A DNA stretch of 64,000 nt from Streptomyces sp. NBC_00557 (GCF_036345995.1 NZ_CP107796.1:1-64000), one strand, 5' to 3'; counted from the first letter of the stretch, positions 26,082 to 35,122 are shown. Numbers and translations are program-made. The notes: a model not told the origin generated them from the letters alone.

Positions 26082-26111
26082 CTCTACCCGTGGTAGAGAA
26101 GGGCGGTAGAG
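26082..26111. promoter_or_regulatory. Operator-like repeats before the antitoxin gene
   Basis: A perfect inverted repeat, CTCTACC (26082-26088) with GGTAGAG (26092-26098), is followed by a third half-site GGTAGAG at 26105-26111. It ends 8 bp before the antitoxin ATG, as expected for autoregulation of a toxin-antitoxin operon. Confidence 0.65.
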
Positions 26112-26119
26112 TGGGAGGT

Positions 26120-26395
26120 ATGGCAGCAGACGAGACGAGCATCAAGGTGAGCACTGCGGCGCGGGACCGGCTCGCGCAGCTTGCGGCCGAGCACGGCACC
26201 ACCATCCGCCACCTGGTCGAGGACCTCGCGCACAGTACGCCGACCCAGGCCGAGTACGCCGAGCGGGCCGAGCTGGCCCGCGCCGAGCTCGCCGCCGCCC
26301 TCGGCACCGCGCCGAGCGAGGAGGCCGAGGCCAAGGCCCGGGCCCTGCTCGAGCGCCTGGGCGCCACCCCGCGCCCTCCGCGGGCGGCCGCGTAG
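26120..26395 (+). CDS. Antitoxin of a type II toxin-antitoxin pair
   Basis: A 91-aa protein, ATG 26120 with GGGAGG ribosome site. The N-terminus (SIKVSTAARDRLAQLAAEHG) is a ribbon-helix-helix type DNA-binding domain; the C-terminus is an acidic/alanine helix that would bind the toxin. Its TAG overlaps the GTG of the next gene by one base. A palindromic operator lies just upstream. Confidence 0.75.
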   Translation: MAADETSIKVSTAARDRLAQLAAEHGTTIRHLVEDLAHSTPTQAEYAERAELARAELAAALGTAPSEEAEAKARALLERLGATPRPPRAAA

Positions 26396-26793
26396 TGGCG
26401 GCGATCGCGGTCGTCCTGGACCACACCACCGCCGGTGCGCTGTACGACCCGAAGGACCCCTTCAACGAGGCGGTCGCCGCGTTCTACGTCCAGGCCTCCG
26501 GCGGACTCGGCGACCTGTACGCGCCGGTGCTGTCCCTGACCGCCGGCGACACCGAACGACCGGGTCTGCTCGCCTACATCAAAGGACTGAGGTTCATCCG
26601 GATCGAGGCCTTCGACACCGACGCCGCGGTCACCGCCACCGAACTGCTGCGCTTCGGGCACTCATGGGCCGCCGTCCACGCCATCCACGCAGCCCGGCCC
26701 TCCGCCGCCCACCCCGGCGGACGGTATCTGCTCACCCTCACACCGAAGGCGTACGCGGGCACCGGCGTCCAAGCCGTCCACCCCGACCAGTAA
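26395..26793 (+). CDS. PIN-like toxin of the pair
   Basis: A 132-aa protein, GTG 26395 overlapping the antitoxin stop. It opens with a strand ending in aspartate (AIAVVLDHTTAGAL, D9), has an HSWAAVHAIHAA helix, and ends with GRYLLTLTPKAYAG, a layout like PIN-domain ribonuclease toxins from Streptomyces. Some PIN acidic residues are not obvious, so the fold is inferred partly from context. Confidence 0.65.
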   Translation: MAAIAVVLDHTTAGALYDPKDPFNEAVAAFYVQASGGLGDLYAPVLSLTAGDTERPGLLAYIKGLRFIRIEAFDTDAAVTATELLRFGHSWAAVHAIHAARPSAAHPGGRYLLTLTPKAYAGTGVQAVHPDQ

Positions 26794-27140
26794 CCACCAG
26801 CCGCTGGCGGCGCCGCGGCGCCGCGGTCCCGCTTCTCCCGTCGTGCGCCCGGCCGGGAAAGGGGGCGACGGGCCGGGGCTGCTGTGTGCCTGCCGCCTCG
26901 ACGACTGGCCGGGATGCGGGCTGCGCCGGCGAGCCGGTCAGCAAGGAGGGAGCAGGCTTCGAGGGTGGCCCGCTGGTGCGGCGATGCCGCCGCCTGCACC
27001 GCTGCTACGAGCGTAAGGTGGCGTGCTTCCTCTGCTTCGTCGGCATCGCGGCCAGCCTCATCTGCTCTCGCAGAGCTCGGCGGCTTCGCACCGCGGTAAT
27101 TCGATGGCGCGTACGGAACAGTGTGCCCACTCTGGTCCCC
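26794..27140. other. Intergenic with a 14-bp perfect palindrome
   Basis: A GGCGCC-rich palindrome lies at 26809-26822 just after the toxin gene and may act as a terminator or simply reflect GC bias. No gene is supported in the rest. Confidence 0.35.
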
Positions 27141-27773
27141 GTGGCAGAACCCAAATACCAGATTCGAGCCCTGCACACGGACTCCACGGTCACCGTCTAC
27201 CAGGCGTACACCCCGGAGATAGGCCTGCCGGCGGCCCGGGAAGGCCGGTTCCCGGCGGTGTGGCAGCGGGACCGGATGACATGGATCAAGCCGTCGTTCC
27301 TGTGGATGATGTACCGCTGCGGGTGGGGCACCAAAGAAGGACAGGAGACCGTCCTGGCCGTCGAGATCTCCCGTGCCGGCTTCGAGTGGGCACTGGAACA
27401 CGCCTGCCTGTCCCACTACGACCATGGACTCCACGCCGACCGCGCCACGTGGAAACGCCAATTGAAGCGGGCTCCGGCCCGGGTGCAATGGGACCCCGAA
27501 CGCGACCTGCACCTTCAGCCGCTAGCCCACCGGTCGCTCCAACTCGGCCTCGCCGGCGAAGCCGCACGCCTCTACGCCGATGAGTGGACCGTCTCCATCA
27601 CCGACGTCGCATCACTCGCCCACACGATCCACGCGCACGTACGAGACGGAGACCTGGACACCGCACGGCAACTCCTGCCCCGTGAACGTCCCTACCCCGT
27701 GAGCGACAGAGCCTGGCCCATCTCCGCCAATGAGCCCGCTTGCCAAGTCTGTTGGTGCAGGTCAGCACCGTAG
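27141..27773 (+). CDS. DUF4291 family protein
   Basis: A 210-aa protein, GTG 27141. The family hallmarks are clear: QIRALHTDSTVTVYQAY, GRFPAVWQRDRMTWIKPSF, LWMMYRCGWGTKEGQE and VLAVEISRAGFEWAL, close to the usual length and ending with the PRERPYPVS block of the family. Biochemical function is unknown. It is monocistronic; the frame continues upstream but only into low-complexity translation. Confidence 0.88.
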   Translation: MAEPKYQIRALHTDSTVTVYQAYTPEIGLPAAREGRFPAVWQRDRMTWIKPSFLWMMYRCGWGTKEGQETVLAVEISRAGFEWALEHACLSHYDHGLHADRATWKRQLKRAPARVQWDPERDLHLQPLAHRSLQLGLAGEAARLYADEWTVSITDVASLAHTIHAHVRDGDLDTARQLLPRERPYPVSDRAWPISANEPACQVCWCRSAP

Positions 27774-28078
27774 CCATAGGCGTCCAGCCGCGTTCGCGTC
27801 CGTTCAGCGGTCCTGGAAAACCCGCTGGTCGTACGCCTCTGAACGCCGACGTAGGAGATGAATGAGACGGAAACTGAGACGGCCCGGTCTGCCTCGTCGC
27901 GGTGCAGCCTTTTGATCCGTAGCTCCAGCAGGATCGGGCGGTTGCGGTCATTCAGGTCGCAGAATGGCGTGACGTACCGGTGCCGAAGCACGACCACAGC
28001 AAATTCAAGCGCCCGCCGCAGGCCACGCATCTCCTGTTATGCCGCCAGCCCGCCGTCACAAGGCTGCGCTGTGAGGGA
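27774..28078. other. Non-coding interval
   Basis: No supported feature between the convergent DUF4291 and lectin genes. Confidence 0.4.
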
Positions 28079-28576
28079 TCAGATAACGTTCCACTCCTGG
28101 GACTCGGGATACGAGAAGTTGCATGTCCACAGCGTCAGGTAGACACCATACCCCATCGAGTCACCCTGGTTCGTGATGCACTTGCCGCCAAACTGCGTGA
28201 ATATGACAGTATGATTGTTGCTGTAGTCAATGACGAATCGCTGGCTCGTGTCGTTGGTGCACGTCCACAACGTCAGAACGGTCCCGTTAGTACCACTGTG
28301 ATTTCCAGACGGGGTCAGGCACTTCCCGCTCGCTATGTTCTTGATGTAAGTGCCGTCGTATGACCACCGCTGCAAAGAGCTTCCCGTACACGACCACGTC
28401 GTGACGATCGTGCCGTTGGCTGTGCTATTCCCCTGCGGTGTGGCGCAGAGGGTGACAACCCCTGCAGTGTTGGCCAGGATGCCATCGTCGGGCGTCGCGC
28501 TCGCGGTCCCGCTCGATACCAGCGTGAGCGACACGCCGGCCGCCAGCCCCGACAGCACGGCAGCAAATTTACGCAT
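28079..28576 (-). CDS. Secreted ricin-type beta-trefoil lectin
   Basis: A 165-aa extracellular protein. The signal peptide is residues 1-27 (KF, hydrophobic LSGLAAGVSLTLVS, cleavage after ASA). The mature protein is one beta-trefoil with repeated Q-x-W/F signatures: LQRWSYDG, SQRFVIDY and SQEWNVI, and CTxxGN..T.. turns. Such domains bind galactose or other carbohydrates. The ATG has an AGGGACA upstream. Codon use is less GC-rich than neighbours. Confidence 0.85.
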   Translation of the reverse strand: MRKFAAVLSGLAAGVSLTLVSSGTASATPDDGILANTAGVVTLCATPQGNSTANGTIVTTWSCTGSSLQRWSYDGTYIKNIASGKCLTPSGNHSGTNGTVLTLWTCTNDTSQRFVIDYSNNHTVIFTQFGGKCITNQGDSMGYGVYLTLWTCNFSYPESQEWNVI

Positions 28577-28814
28577 GATGTCCCTAGAAATCGTTGGTGA
28601 TCACCAGTGCGGCGATCAAGCCGAGCTTGATCATGGCACGGACCGCTACCCTCTGGCCATACCCGCACTTCGTATCCGCTAGCCGCGTGCTGTGCTCAAC
28701 GCCATCCGGCCCAGCCCGTTTTGCCGGCAACAGCTCAATTGTGGACAAGTGGCCGCCGGTTGGGTTTTGACCCTCGCTCGAGTCCGTCAGCGGTTGGACC
28801 AAGACCTTCACCGA

Positions 28815-28942
28815 CTCCCCGCCTCTGCGCAGCCATCGTCGACCGCCTCACCTTCGGCGGCAACATCATCGAGACCGGCACCGACTCCTACCGCCTCGCC
28901 ACCACCCGTGCCCGCACCGAACAACAAGCATCCACTGGCTGA
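28815..28942 (+). mobile_element. C-terminal remnant of an IstB-type (IS21) ATPase
   Basis: One frame encodes CAAIVDRLTFGGNIIETGTD and SYRLATTRARTEQ before TGA at 28940-28942, the characteristic end of IstB-like ATP-binding proteins of IS21 elements. Nothing else of the element remains; the upstream 28577-28814 shows no gene. Confidence 0.6.
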
Positions 28943-28984
28943 TCGCGACCACACTCCTGTAATGGTGTGATTGCCCCCATCGAC

Positions 28985-29683
28985 TCATCGGATGGCATAC
29001 CCGTCCCACAGCGGGCCGCTAGCCAGATCCAATACCTCTGCCACGACTGCGGCGAAGACCTCCGCATCCCCGGCGATCGCCTGCGCGGCAGCTTCGGACA
29101 ACGCGCGGTGCACCCCGGGGTCGGCCTCAGCCAGCCGCCTCGACAACCATTTTCCTCCGCCGAGCCAGTGCCCGCCGACCAGGAGGACCAGCTCCGAGGC
29201 ACGCTGCAGCATGTGCGAGACCAAGTACACCCGCTCTGCAGGGTCCGTGCAGCCGCTCAGGTCATCGAGCAAGTCGGTCAGGACATACCGCTGGTAGTCA
29301 CGCTCACGGTCCGAGAGCGGCGGCGGGCCCGCGGCCCAACGCTTTCGCGCCTCGTCCTGGAGCGAAGCGCCCAGCCCATCCGTGTCTACCAGGAGCATGC
29401 CGTCAGCACACATAGCGAGCAGCGGCGATCTCCGCTTCGCGGTCTCCTGGTCGGCGAAGCTGTGCCAGGCGGCCTCGGTTTGCACGAACAGCTCCACCGG
29501 CCAGCCGCGATACACCAAGTTCTCCCGGCTGGGGGCCGGCGGCCCATCCAAGAGGACCACGATGTCCAGATCGGATGTGGGCGTCCGGCGGTCGGTCAGC
29601 ACACTGCCGGCGAGAAAGGCCGCCCGGGTGGCGGGAAATCGGTCCTGCACCAGTTCGCGGGCGGTGAGCACGGGGTCATCCAT
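28985..29683 (-). CDS. Nucleotidyltransferase (pol beta superfamily)
   Basis: A 232-aa cytoplasmic protein. The signature is G26-S27 followed by RRTPTSD38-L-D40-IVVLLD, the GS...DxD metal site of minimal nucleotidyltransferases and aminoglycoside adenylyltransferase-like enzymes. The helical C-terminus contains ERDYQRYVLTDLLDDL and HMLQRASELVLLVGGHWL, as in stand-alone two-domain enzymes of this group. The substrate is unknown; the active site looks intact. Confidence 0.85.
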   Translation of the reverse strand: MDDPVLTARELVQDRFPATRAAFLAGSVLTDRRTPTSDLDIVVLLDGPPAPSRENLVYRGWPVELFVQTEAAWHSFADQETAKRRSPLLAMCADGMLLVDTDGLGASLQDEARKRWAAGPPPLSDRERDYQRYVLTDLLDDLSGCTDPAERVYLVSHMLQRASELVLLVGGHWLGGGKWLSRRLAEADPGVHRALSEAAAQAIAGDAEVFAAVVAEVLDLASGPLWDGYAIR

Positions 29684-29957
29684 GAGCGGAGCGTACGGAC
29701 CGACGGTCGGTCCCGCACGAGGGCGGGTGCACCGCACCACAGCGAGTGCTCTTACTTCTCATCGACTTTCATGCGCTCTACGGACACCGAGTGATGCCGA
29801 AACCCACCGACAAGTGCTCTCGCTTCTCACCTGCGCAGCGAATCCACGCGACCGTGTCGCCGGCGTGGCAGGTTTGCGCTATCGCCGTGAAACAGCCGGG
29901 ATGTGCCTCTACCGCTTGGGCGAACCGAGCCGCATTCTCCTGATCGGGGTTCAATCC

Positions 29958-30182
29958 CCGCTGCGGGCTCGGGCGCAGGCCTGGACTCGGGTGGCACTGT
30001 GGCCCGCGGAGATGGATGCGTGGATCGGGGCCGTCGGCGTAGACGGCTCGGCGATCGCCCGGGATTGCCACACGGCAGGTATCGCACTGTCCGCGACGGA
30101 CATCGTCCTGGACGGCATGCGCGTCAAGCAGCGCCTGCGGGGCGGAGAGACCGCCTTCTCCCGCCGACGAGCAATCCAGTGA
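29958..30182 (+). pseudogene. Fragment B of the LRGGE C-terminal module
   Basis: Encodes RARAQAWTRVALWPAEMDAW, DGSAIARDCHTAGIALSA and VLDGMRVKQRLRGGETAFS, homologous to residues about 100-160 of the 25314 product, then diverges. There is no start codon with a ribosome site, so it is a 5'-truncated copy. About 65 bases around the LRGGE codons appear identical to fragment C at 31066-31177. Confidence 0.6.
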
Positions 30183-30348
30183 GATCTTCCAGGCAATCAG
30201 CGCTCTGATCCGGGCCAGGGTCCAACGCTGGTCCTCCCAGCCATACACGGCCGGTCCCAGCGCCAACTCCTTCTCGAGCTCCACGAACTGCTCGTCGGAC
30301 AGCTTGGGCAGTACGGCTCGCTGCGGGGGTTCCTCCTATGCTGCCGCA

Positions 30349-30969
30349 ATGGGTCTGGATCTCAACCTGCGCATGGTGGACTGGGAGCGGCTGCGCGCCA
30401 TCTCCGTCGAGGACCGGATTCGAGTCCTGGACGAGACGATGTGGCCGGCGGATCTCGATGACGAGTACCTCTCCACGTACGGCTTGGCCAAAGGCTGGGT
30501 GTGGCCGCCGGATCAGGAGTCGGTGTGGTGCGCCGAGTACCGCTTTTACAGCACCAGCGGCTCCTACAGGCCGCATGCCCGCGCAGGCGACGCCTGGGCC
30601 GACATGCGCTCACTGGTCGACACCGCCGTGCGCGAGGCGATGGACTGCTTCCTGGGCGGCCTGATCTGGGACGCGGATCCGGCCGTTGATCCTGCGCTGA
30701 CCGGCGGGGGGTTCTTCCCGCCCGCCACCGACCGCCGGTACCCGCGCATTCTTCTCGTCTGCCCGCCGGAGGTGGTACCCGGCAAGGTCCATGCCTGGCA
30801 GCGGGTGGAGCCGCGTCTGGAGGAGTTGCGCGGACCGTTCAGCGCGGAGTGCGAGGGCTGGGCAGGACGCCCGGACACCTTCGAGGAATTCACCGCGCTG
30901 CTGTGCGAATGGGCCGAGGTGGCACGGGAGACGGCCCGTCGCGGCTGGGGCCTGGTGGGTCTGCTGTAA
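30349..30969 (+). CDS. Hypothetical protein, paralogue of the 45845-46459 gene
   Basis: A 206-aa protein, ATG 30349. Key shared features with the paralogue are MGLD start, WERLR, STSGSYRPHARAGDAW, FLGGLIWD, an RVEPRLEELRGPF helix and the GWGLVGL ending. It is a small alpha/beta protein without signal or membrane segments. Function unknown; possibly an immunity-type or housekeeping singleton family that is abundant in Streptomyces. Confidence 0.75.
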   Translation: MGLDLNLRMVDWERLRAISVEDRIRVLDETMWPADLDDEYLSTYGLAKGWVWPPDQESVWCAEYRFYSTSGSYRPHARAGDAWADMRSLVDTAVREAMDCFLGGLIWDADPAVDPALTGGGFFPPATDRRYPRILLVCPPEVVPGKVHAWQRVEPRLEELRGPFSAECEGWAGRPDTFEEFTALLCEWAEVARETARRGWGLVGLL

Positions 30970-31065
30970 CCCCTGCATGCGGCGGTCACGCGTTACGGCT
31001 GCAGCACTCGTCAGCGCCCGTGGGTGCGGATGTCTGCCCCGGCTGCGCAGGCTGGCGGCGGACCA

Positions 31066-31177
31066 TACGGACATCGTCCTGGACGGCATGCGCGTCAAGC
31101 AGCGCCTGCGGGGCGGAGAGACCGCCTTCTCTGCCTCGGCCCGCGCCGCAGCCTGCGGGCGCTCACTGTCCGACTGA
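31066..31177 (+). pseudogene. Fragment C of the LRGGE C-terminal module
   Basis: Encodes DIVLDGMRVKQRLRGGETAF and ARAAACGRSLSD before TGA, corresponding to the last about 37 residues of the 25314 product. No start codon. The block shared with fragment B (30101-30165 area) looks identical over about 60 bases, so the duplication is recent. Confidence 0.6.
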
Positions 31178-31314
31178 CCCGCAAGGCGTCTCGTAGGGTG
31201 CGGCCCGGCCACGGAGTGGGACAGAGCGGCTTGCACACGCAGGCGGGCCACCCGGGGTGGGATCCCCGGACAGCCCCTCGGCACACGGCTCGTCCACGGT
31301 TGTACCTTCGGCTG

Positions 31315-31830
31315 ATGCGACGCAAGACAGACATCCACGATCGTTCATCGCCGGACCCGCAGACCGCGATGCCAGCGGGCCGCGCAGCGCAGGCGGCGGT
31401 GGCCGAGGTGAGTACCGCTGTGGCGCGGGAATGCGACGCTGCCGATCACATGGTCGACCTGCAGTTGACCACCATGCCGCTGGCCGGTGGATTCCCGCCC
31501 CGCCGGCCACTGGAGCAGCTCGCGGCCACCTCCCTGCCCGGTCCACCTATCCGCGCCATCACGCCGGTCAAGCCGCCATGGCGCTGGATCGAACTCCTCC
31601 ACGGCAGCCTCGAGGCGACGGCCCCCCGCCCCCGGACGGACCGGCACCGCTCGCTAGCGGAAGCGAGCGCGCTGCAGGTGGCCGAGGCCATCGAGCAGCA
31701 CCTGGGCGCGGTGAGAATCGCTGCCCGGCTCGACCTCGCCCATGAGGCATCGAGTCCGGCATGGCAGCACGCCTACGTCCTGGTCACGGCCACCCATCTC
31801 GCCGGGCTCCTTGTCACCGTCGAAGACTGA
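31315..31830 (+). CDS. Hypothetical protein (171 aa)
   Basis: ATG 31315. Low-complexity Ala/Arg-rich start, then a region with LQLTTMPLAGGFPPRRPLEQ and a helical end SALQVAEAIEQHLGAVRIA. There is no ribosome site and no recognised family. It is probably real on codon bias alone. Confidence 0.5.
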   Translation: MRRKTDIHDRSSPDPQTAMPAGRAAQAAVAEVSTAVARECDAADHMVDLQLTTMPLAGGFPPRRPLEQLAATSLPGPPIRAITPVKPPWRWIELLHGSLEATAPRPRTDRHRSLAEASALQVAEAIEQHLGAVRIAARLDLAHEASSPAWQHAYVLVTATHLAGLLVTVED

Positions 31831-32188
31831 GGGTGACCTCGGGCGGCGCGGACGCATCGAATCCGAGCACATGACCCCTACTCCGGGGTCGGCTTCGTGG
31901 TCGGGCCGACCACGGCGGGAAGACGCCCAGTCCCCGGAGAGTCACTTCTGCGACAGAGGCGGTGGCGGCTCGAGGCGCCACCGGCACGACCAGCGAAGGG
32001 TGAAACCGACCCCGCTGTGCGAGAGCACGCCCCGCGAACCGGGGCAAAAACCATCAGGATGCCGCTTCCGGGAGATGTTGTCTCATTGAGGCAACACGCA
32101 AATAACCTCTGAGGAGATCGCACCCACGCCCTGGGCTGAGGCGTGTAACGACTTCCTCAAGTCTCACCGAGCCGGACCTTCGTCATTG
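31831..32188. promoter_or_regulatory. Intergenic region upstream of the ZIP gene with a hairpin
   Basis: An imperfect 9-bp inverted repeat, TGTTGTCTC (32076-32084) with GAGGCAACA (32088-32096), has one mismatch and could be a regulator site. The rest is non-coding. Confidence 0.35.
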
Positions 32189-32207
32189 TTAGGTAAGCCT
32201 TGCCTGC
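32189..32207 (+). promoter_or_regulatory. Putative iron box (DmdR/IdeR-type)
   Basis: TTAGGTAAGCCTTGCCTGC matches the IdeR/DmdR consensus TTAGGTTAGGCTCACCTAA at 13 of 19 positions by eye, including the TTAGGT half. It lies 44 bp before the ZIP start, in promoter position. This would make the transporter repressed in iron-replete cells. Confidence 0.5.
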
Positions 32208-32251
32208 TTTATGGTCTGTGCGCTTCCTTTGCACGTCAGACCGGAGTCCCC

Positions 32252-33079
32252 ATGTCCAGCGGCAACATTGCCCTGCTCGGAGCCATCGCAGGCTTCACCA
32301 TCTACCTCGGCCTCCCCCTCGGCCGCCTCCGCACGCCCACCCCCCGGCTCAAGGCCGGCTTGAACGCCGTTGCCATCGGCATCCTGATCTTCCTCGTCTG
32401 GGACGTGCTGACCCACGCCTGGGAGCCCATCGACGAGGCGCTCGCCAAACACACCTGGGGAACGGTGGCGTCCGGGGGCATCACCCTGGCCGCCGGCCTG
32501 ACCATCGGACTCGCCGGGCTCGTCCACTACGACGGCTGGATCGCCCGCCGCCGCGAAGCCGCCGCCCCGCCCACGGGCCCCGGCGCCGCCGCCTCCGCCG
32601 AACTGGCGTCGAAGACCCGCAGCCAGGCAGGCTCACTCGCGCTGATGATCGCCACCGGCATCGGCCTGCACAACTTCGCCGAGGGCCTGGCCATCGGCAA
32701 CTCCGCCGCCCAGGGCGAACTCTCCTTGGCCGTCCTGCTGATCACCGGCTTCGGCCTGCACAACGCCACCGAGGGTTTCGGCATCGTCGCCCCCCTGGCC
32801 GCCGAGGGTGAACGTCCGTCCTGGCCCACCCTCCTGTGGCTCGGCCTGATCGGCGGCGGCCCCACCTTCCTCGGCACCCTCGTCGGCCAGCACATGGTCA
32901 GCGACACCCTGTCCATCGCCTTCCTCGGCCTCGCCGCCGGCTCGATCCTCTACGTCGTCATCGAGCTGCTGGCCGTCGCCCGCAAGACCGGCCTCAAAAC
33001 CCTCACCACCTGGTGCATCCTCCTCGGCCTCCTGCTCGGCTTCGCCACCGACGCCATCGTCACGGCCGCAGGCGCCTGA
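32252..33079 (+). CDS. ZIP family divalent-metal transporter
   Basis: A 275-aa integral membrane protein, ATG 32252 with GGAG site. Eight or so hydrophobic helices are visible. The conserved metal sites are in helix 4 (GIGLHNFAEGLAIG; H140-N-F-x-E-G) and helix 5 (GFGLHNATEGFG; H170-N-x-x-E-G). A polar loop between helices 3 and 4 (residues about 95-125) is long and proline-rich. It would import zinc, iron or manganese. An iron-box-like site sits upstream. Confidence 0.9.
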   Translation: MSSGNIALLGAIAGFTIYLGLPLGRLRTPTPRLKAGLNAVAIGILIFLVWDVLTHAWEPIDEALAKHTWGTVASGGITLAAGLTIGLAGLVHYDGWIARRREAAAPPTGPGAAASAELASKTRSQAGSLALMIATGIGLHNFAEGLAIGNSAAQGELSLAVLLITGFGLHNATEGFGIVAPLAAEGERPSWPTLLWLGLIGGGPTFLGTLVGQHMVSDTLSIAFLGLAAGSILYVVIELLAVARKTGLKTLTTWCILLGLLLGFATDAIVTAAGA

Positions 33080-33455
33080 GCACTGGAGCCCGCTCTACAG
33101 CTCTCGATCTGCTCCACATCGGTGAACTCCACGCCCAGGCCGTGCGCGCGGCTGTCGTTGGCGCGGAAGTACATCCGGGCAAGGCCCTCGGCCGCGATCT
33201 GCTGGTCAACGTCGGGTAGACCTGGTACGGCTTCATGTGGGAATACCTGCTGCTGGTGGCCGGCTTCCTGGTGATCTTCCTCGGCAACGACACCGTCGCG
33301 CCGCCCGTGCCGGTGCGATGGCTGCTGATCTGGCTGCTGTTCCGGCTAGTGCTGTGACCACATAGGTTCGCCGGGTTAGGGCGTGTGCCTACCTTTCGCG
33401 GAGCAGGCGTTCGGGAACGTTCGTGCAAGGGAACCTCCGCTGGAATACGGAAGGG
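33080..33455 (+). other. Remnant region, including a small membrane-protein fragment (33235-33357)
   Basis: A 40-codon frame, ATG 33235 to TGA 33357, encodes YLLLVAGFLVIFLGNDT and WLLIWLLFRLVL, two membrane stretches. Upstream on the minus strand (about 33110-33219) ARMYFRANDSRAHGLGVEF has coding character without start. Both look like leftovers of larger genes. Confidence 0.35.
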
Positions 33456-34028
33456 TCACTGGTGCTCGGATGAGGCTTGTCGTCGGGAGAGGGCCAGCCT
33501 GCGTCGCTCTCGGTTGATCTCGGTGACGACGACCGTGACCTCGTCGCCGACCTGGACGACATCCGACGGAGTTTGCGTGGGCGTCCAGGTGAGCTCTCGC
33601 AGGTGGACCAGTCCCTCGATTCCGTCGGCGACCTGGACGAAGATGCCGAATGGGACCAGCTTGGTGACCTGTCCGTGCAGCTTCTGCCCTACCGCGATTC
33701 CGTCGGTGAATGTCTGGAAGGGGTCCGGCTGCGTCGCCCGCAAGGACAGTCTTGCCTCCAGGTTCCATGTGTCGAACTGGAGGAACTCGCATGAGACGCG
33801 CTGTCCGACCTGCACGACGTCGGAGGCTGCTTCGATGCGCCGCCAGGACAGTTCGGGAATGGTGATGAACCCGACGCCGGGGAAGACCGGGTGGTCGGGG
33901 CCGTCGTCCAGCGCTACGAACACGCCGAACCGTTCGATCGCTGTGACGGTGCCGGAAAGGATCTCGCCGCAGTGCAGTGATTCCAGGAACGTCCAGAGTT
34001 CTGGGTTCTCAGACCGTCCGCCCATCAT
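33456..34028 (-). CDS. Protein with two S1 RNA-binding domains
   Basis: A 190-aa protein, ATG 34028. Two S1 (OB-fold) motifs are plain: GEILSGTVTAIERFGVFVAL (residues about 21-95) and GQKLHGQVTKLVPFGIFVQV (residues about 113-180, ending VTEINRERRRLALSRRQ). The layout resembles a shortened ribosomal protein S1. It would bind single-stranded RNA. It is adjacent to the IS630 copy, downstream of whose end it lies. Confidence 0.85.
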   Translation of the reverse strand: MMGGRSENPELWTFLESLHCGEILSGTVTAIERFGVFVALDDGPDHPVFPGVGFITIPELSWRRIEAASDVVQVGQRVSCEFLQFDTWNLEARLSLRATQPDPFQTFTDGIAVGQKLHGQVTKLVPFGIFVQVADGIEGLVHLRELTWTPTQTPSDVVQVGDEVTVVVTEINRERRRLALSRRQASSEHQ

Positions 34029-34072
34029 TCTCCCAGCCTTTCACGAGGAGCTGTGCTGGGCGGGAGGTGCGG

Positions 34073-34770
34073 TCACGCCGCGACCTTGAGGGGGCGCCCG
34101 CCCCAGCGGACGCCTCTCTCGCATCGGACGCGGGCGCGTTCCTTGCGCTCGGCGGCCAGGACGTCCCGGTGGCGGGCGTTGGCGTTGCGCCAGCGCAGGT
34201 AGGCGTGCAGGGCCCGGGTCTGCACGGTGTGGTTCGGGTAGTTGGAGTTGGCGATGGTGAACTGCCTCAGGGGTCCGAAGTGCGCTTCGATCGGGTTCGC
34301 CCACGAGGCGTAGGTCGGGGTGAAGCACAACTCGACCTTGTGTTTCTTCGCCCAGCGGCGGATGTCGGCGCCCTTGTGGGCGGACAGGTTGTCCAGGATC
34401 ACGTAGAGCGGTGCGCCGTCGGGGCGGGCGGCGAGGATCGACTTGAGCGCGGCCAGCGTGTTCGCGGCACCCTTCCTGCGGCGGTTGACGCCCCACAGGC
34501 GGTCGTCGCCGACCGAGTAGCAACCGTGGAAGTAGCGCACCCCGTGGGTGCGGTGGTAAGTGGCCGGCACCCGGTCGGGATGTTTCCGTCCCGCCCAGCA
34601 CGAGCCTGCGGTGGGCCGGATCCCGAGTGGGCCGAACTCATCGAAGGCGAAGACCCGGTCGGGGAAGCGGTCAAGGACCTCCTCGATCCGGTCCAGCTTC
34701 GTCTCGCGGTCGGGGTCCGGGGACTCCTTCCACGTCTTGGTTCGCTGGAAGGTGACACCGCGGCGGGGCA
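34073..34770 (-). mobile_element. IS630-family transposase, 5'-truncated
   Basis: DDE residues are intact: D in RVFAFDEFGPLG, D in YVILDNLSAHKG, E in SWANPIEAHFGPL. The reading starts within LLPRRGVTFQRTKTWK, so the N-terminal helix-turn-helix region is missing. The sequence upstream of about 34770 reads better on the opposite strand. No inverted repeats were identified. Not expected to be active on its own. Confidence 0.8.
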
Positions 34771-34941
34771 GCAGGCCGCGGTGCCCTGCGCGCGGGGGCC
34801 GGGCTGCTGGCCCGCTTCCCGCACGACGTCCCCGTGCTCGTGGCGCCGCTGGCCGACCTGCTCCACCACGGCCCCTCCGCACCCGTGTGGCGCCCCGTCC
34901 ACGACCCCGACCAGCGAGTCCCCTGGACCGCGCGTGCGTAG
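34771..34941 (+). pseudogene. C-terminal fragment of an unknown gene next to the IS630 copy
   Basis: The plus strand encodes AGLLARFPHDVPVLVAPLAD and VWRPVHDPDQRVPWTARA before TAG. Good coding bias, no start; presumably the tail of a gene cut by the IS630 element. Confidence 0.4.
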
Positions 34942-35122
34942 CAGCAAGCGCAACGCAGCTGACCAACTGTGGTCGGGGATAAGCGGCGCACCGCCAGACC
35001 CATGGTCGGGGGCTTGGTCATCCCGACCATGACGGCACGAGCAGTGCTGCGGCGAGACGTCCGGGCAGGCGGATTTCTCCCGCGCGTACGCGCGGGCAGC
35101 CCCTGCCCAGCCGGGCGATGCT

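Noticed and set aside
29940..29965. tRNA T-arm-like sequence GGGGTTCAATCCCC
   Set aside because: No acceptor, D or anticodon arms can be drawn around it; it lies at the edge of gene fragment B. Could be an old attachment site, but no partner copy was seen.
33977..35032. Plus-strand 351-aa frame opposite IS630
   Set aside because: Shadow of the transposase, which has DDE motifs on the other strand.
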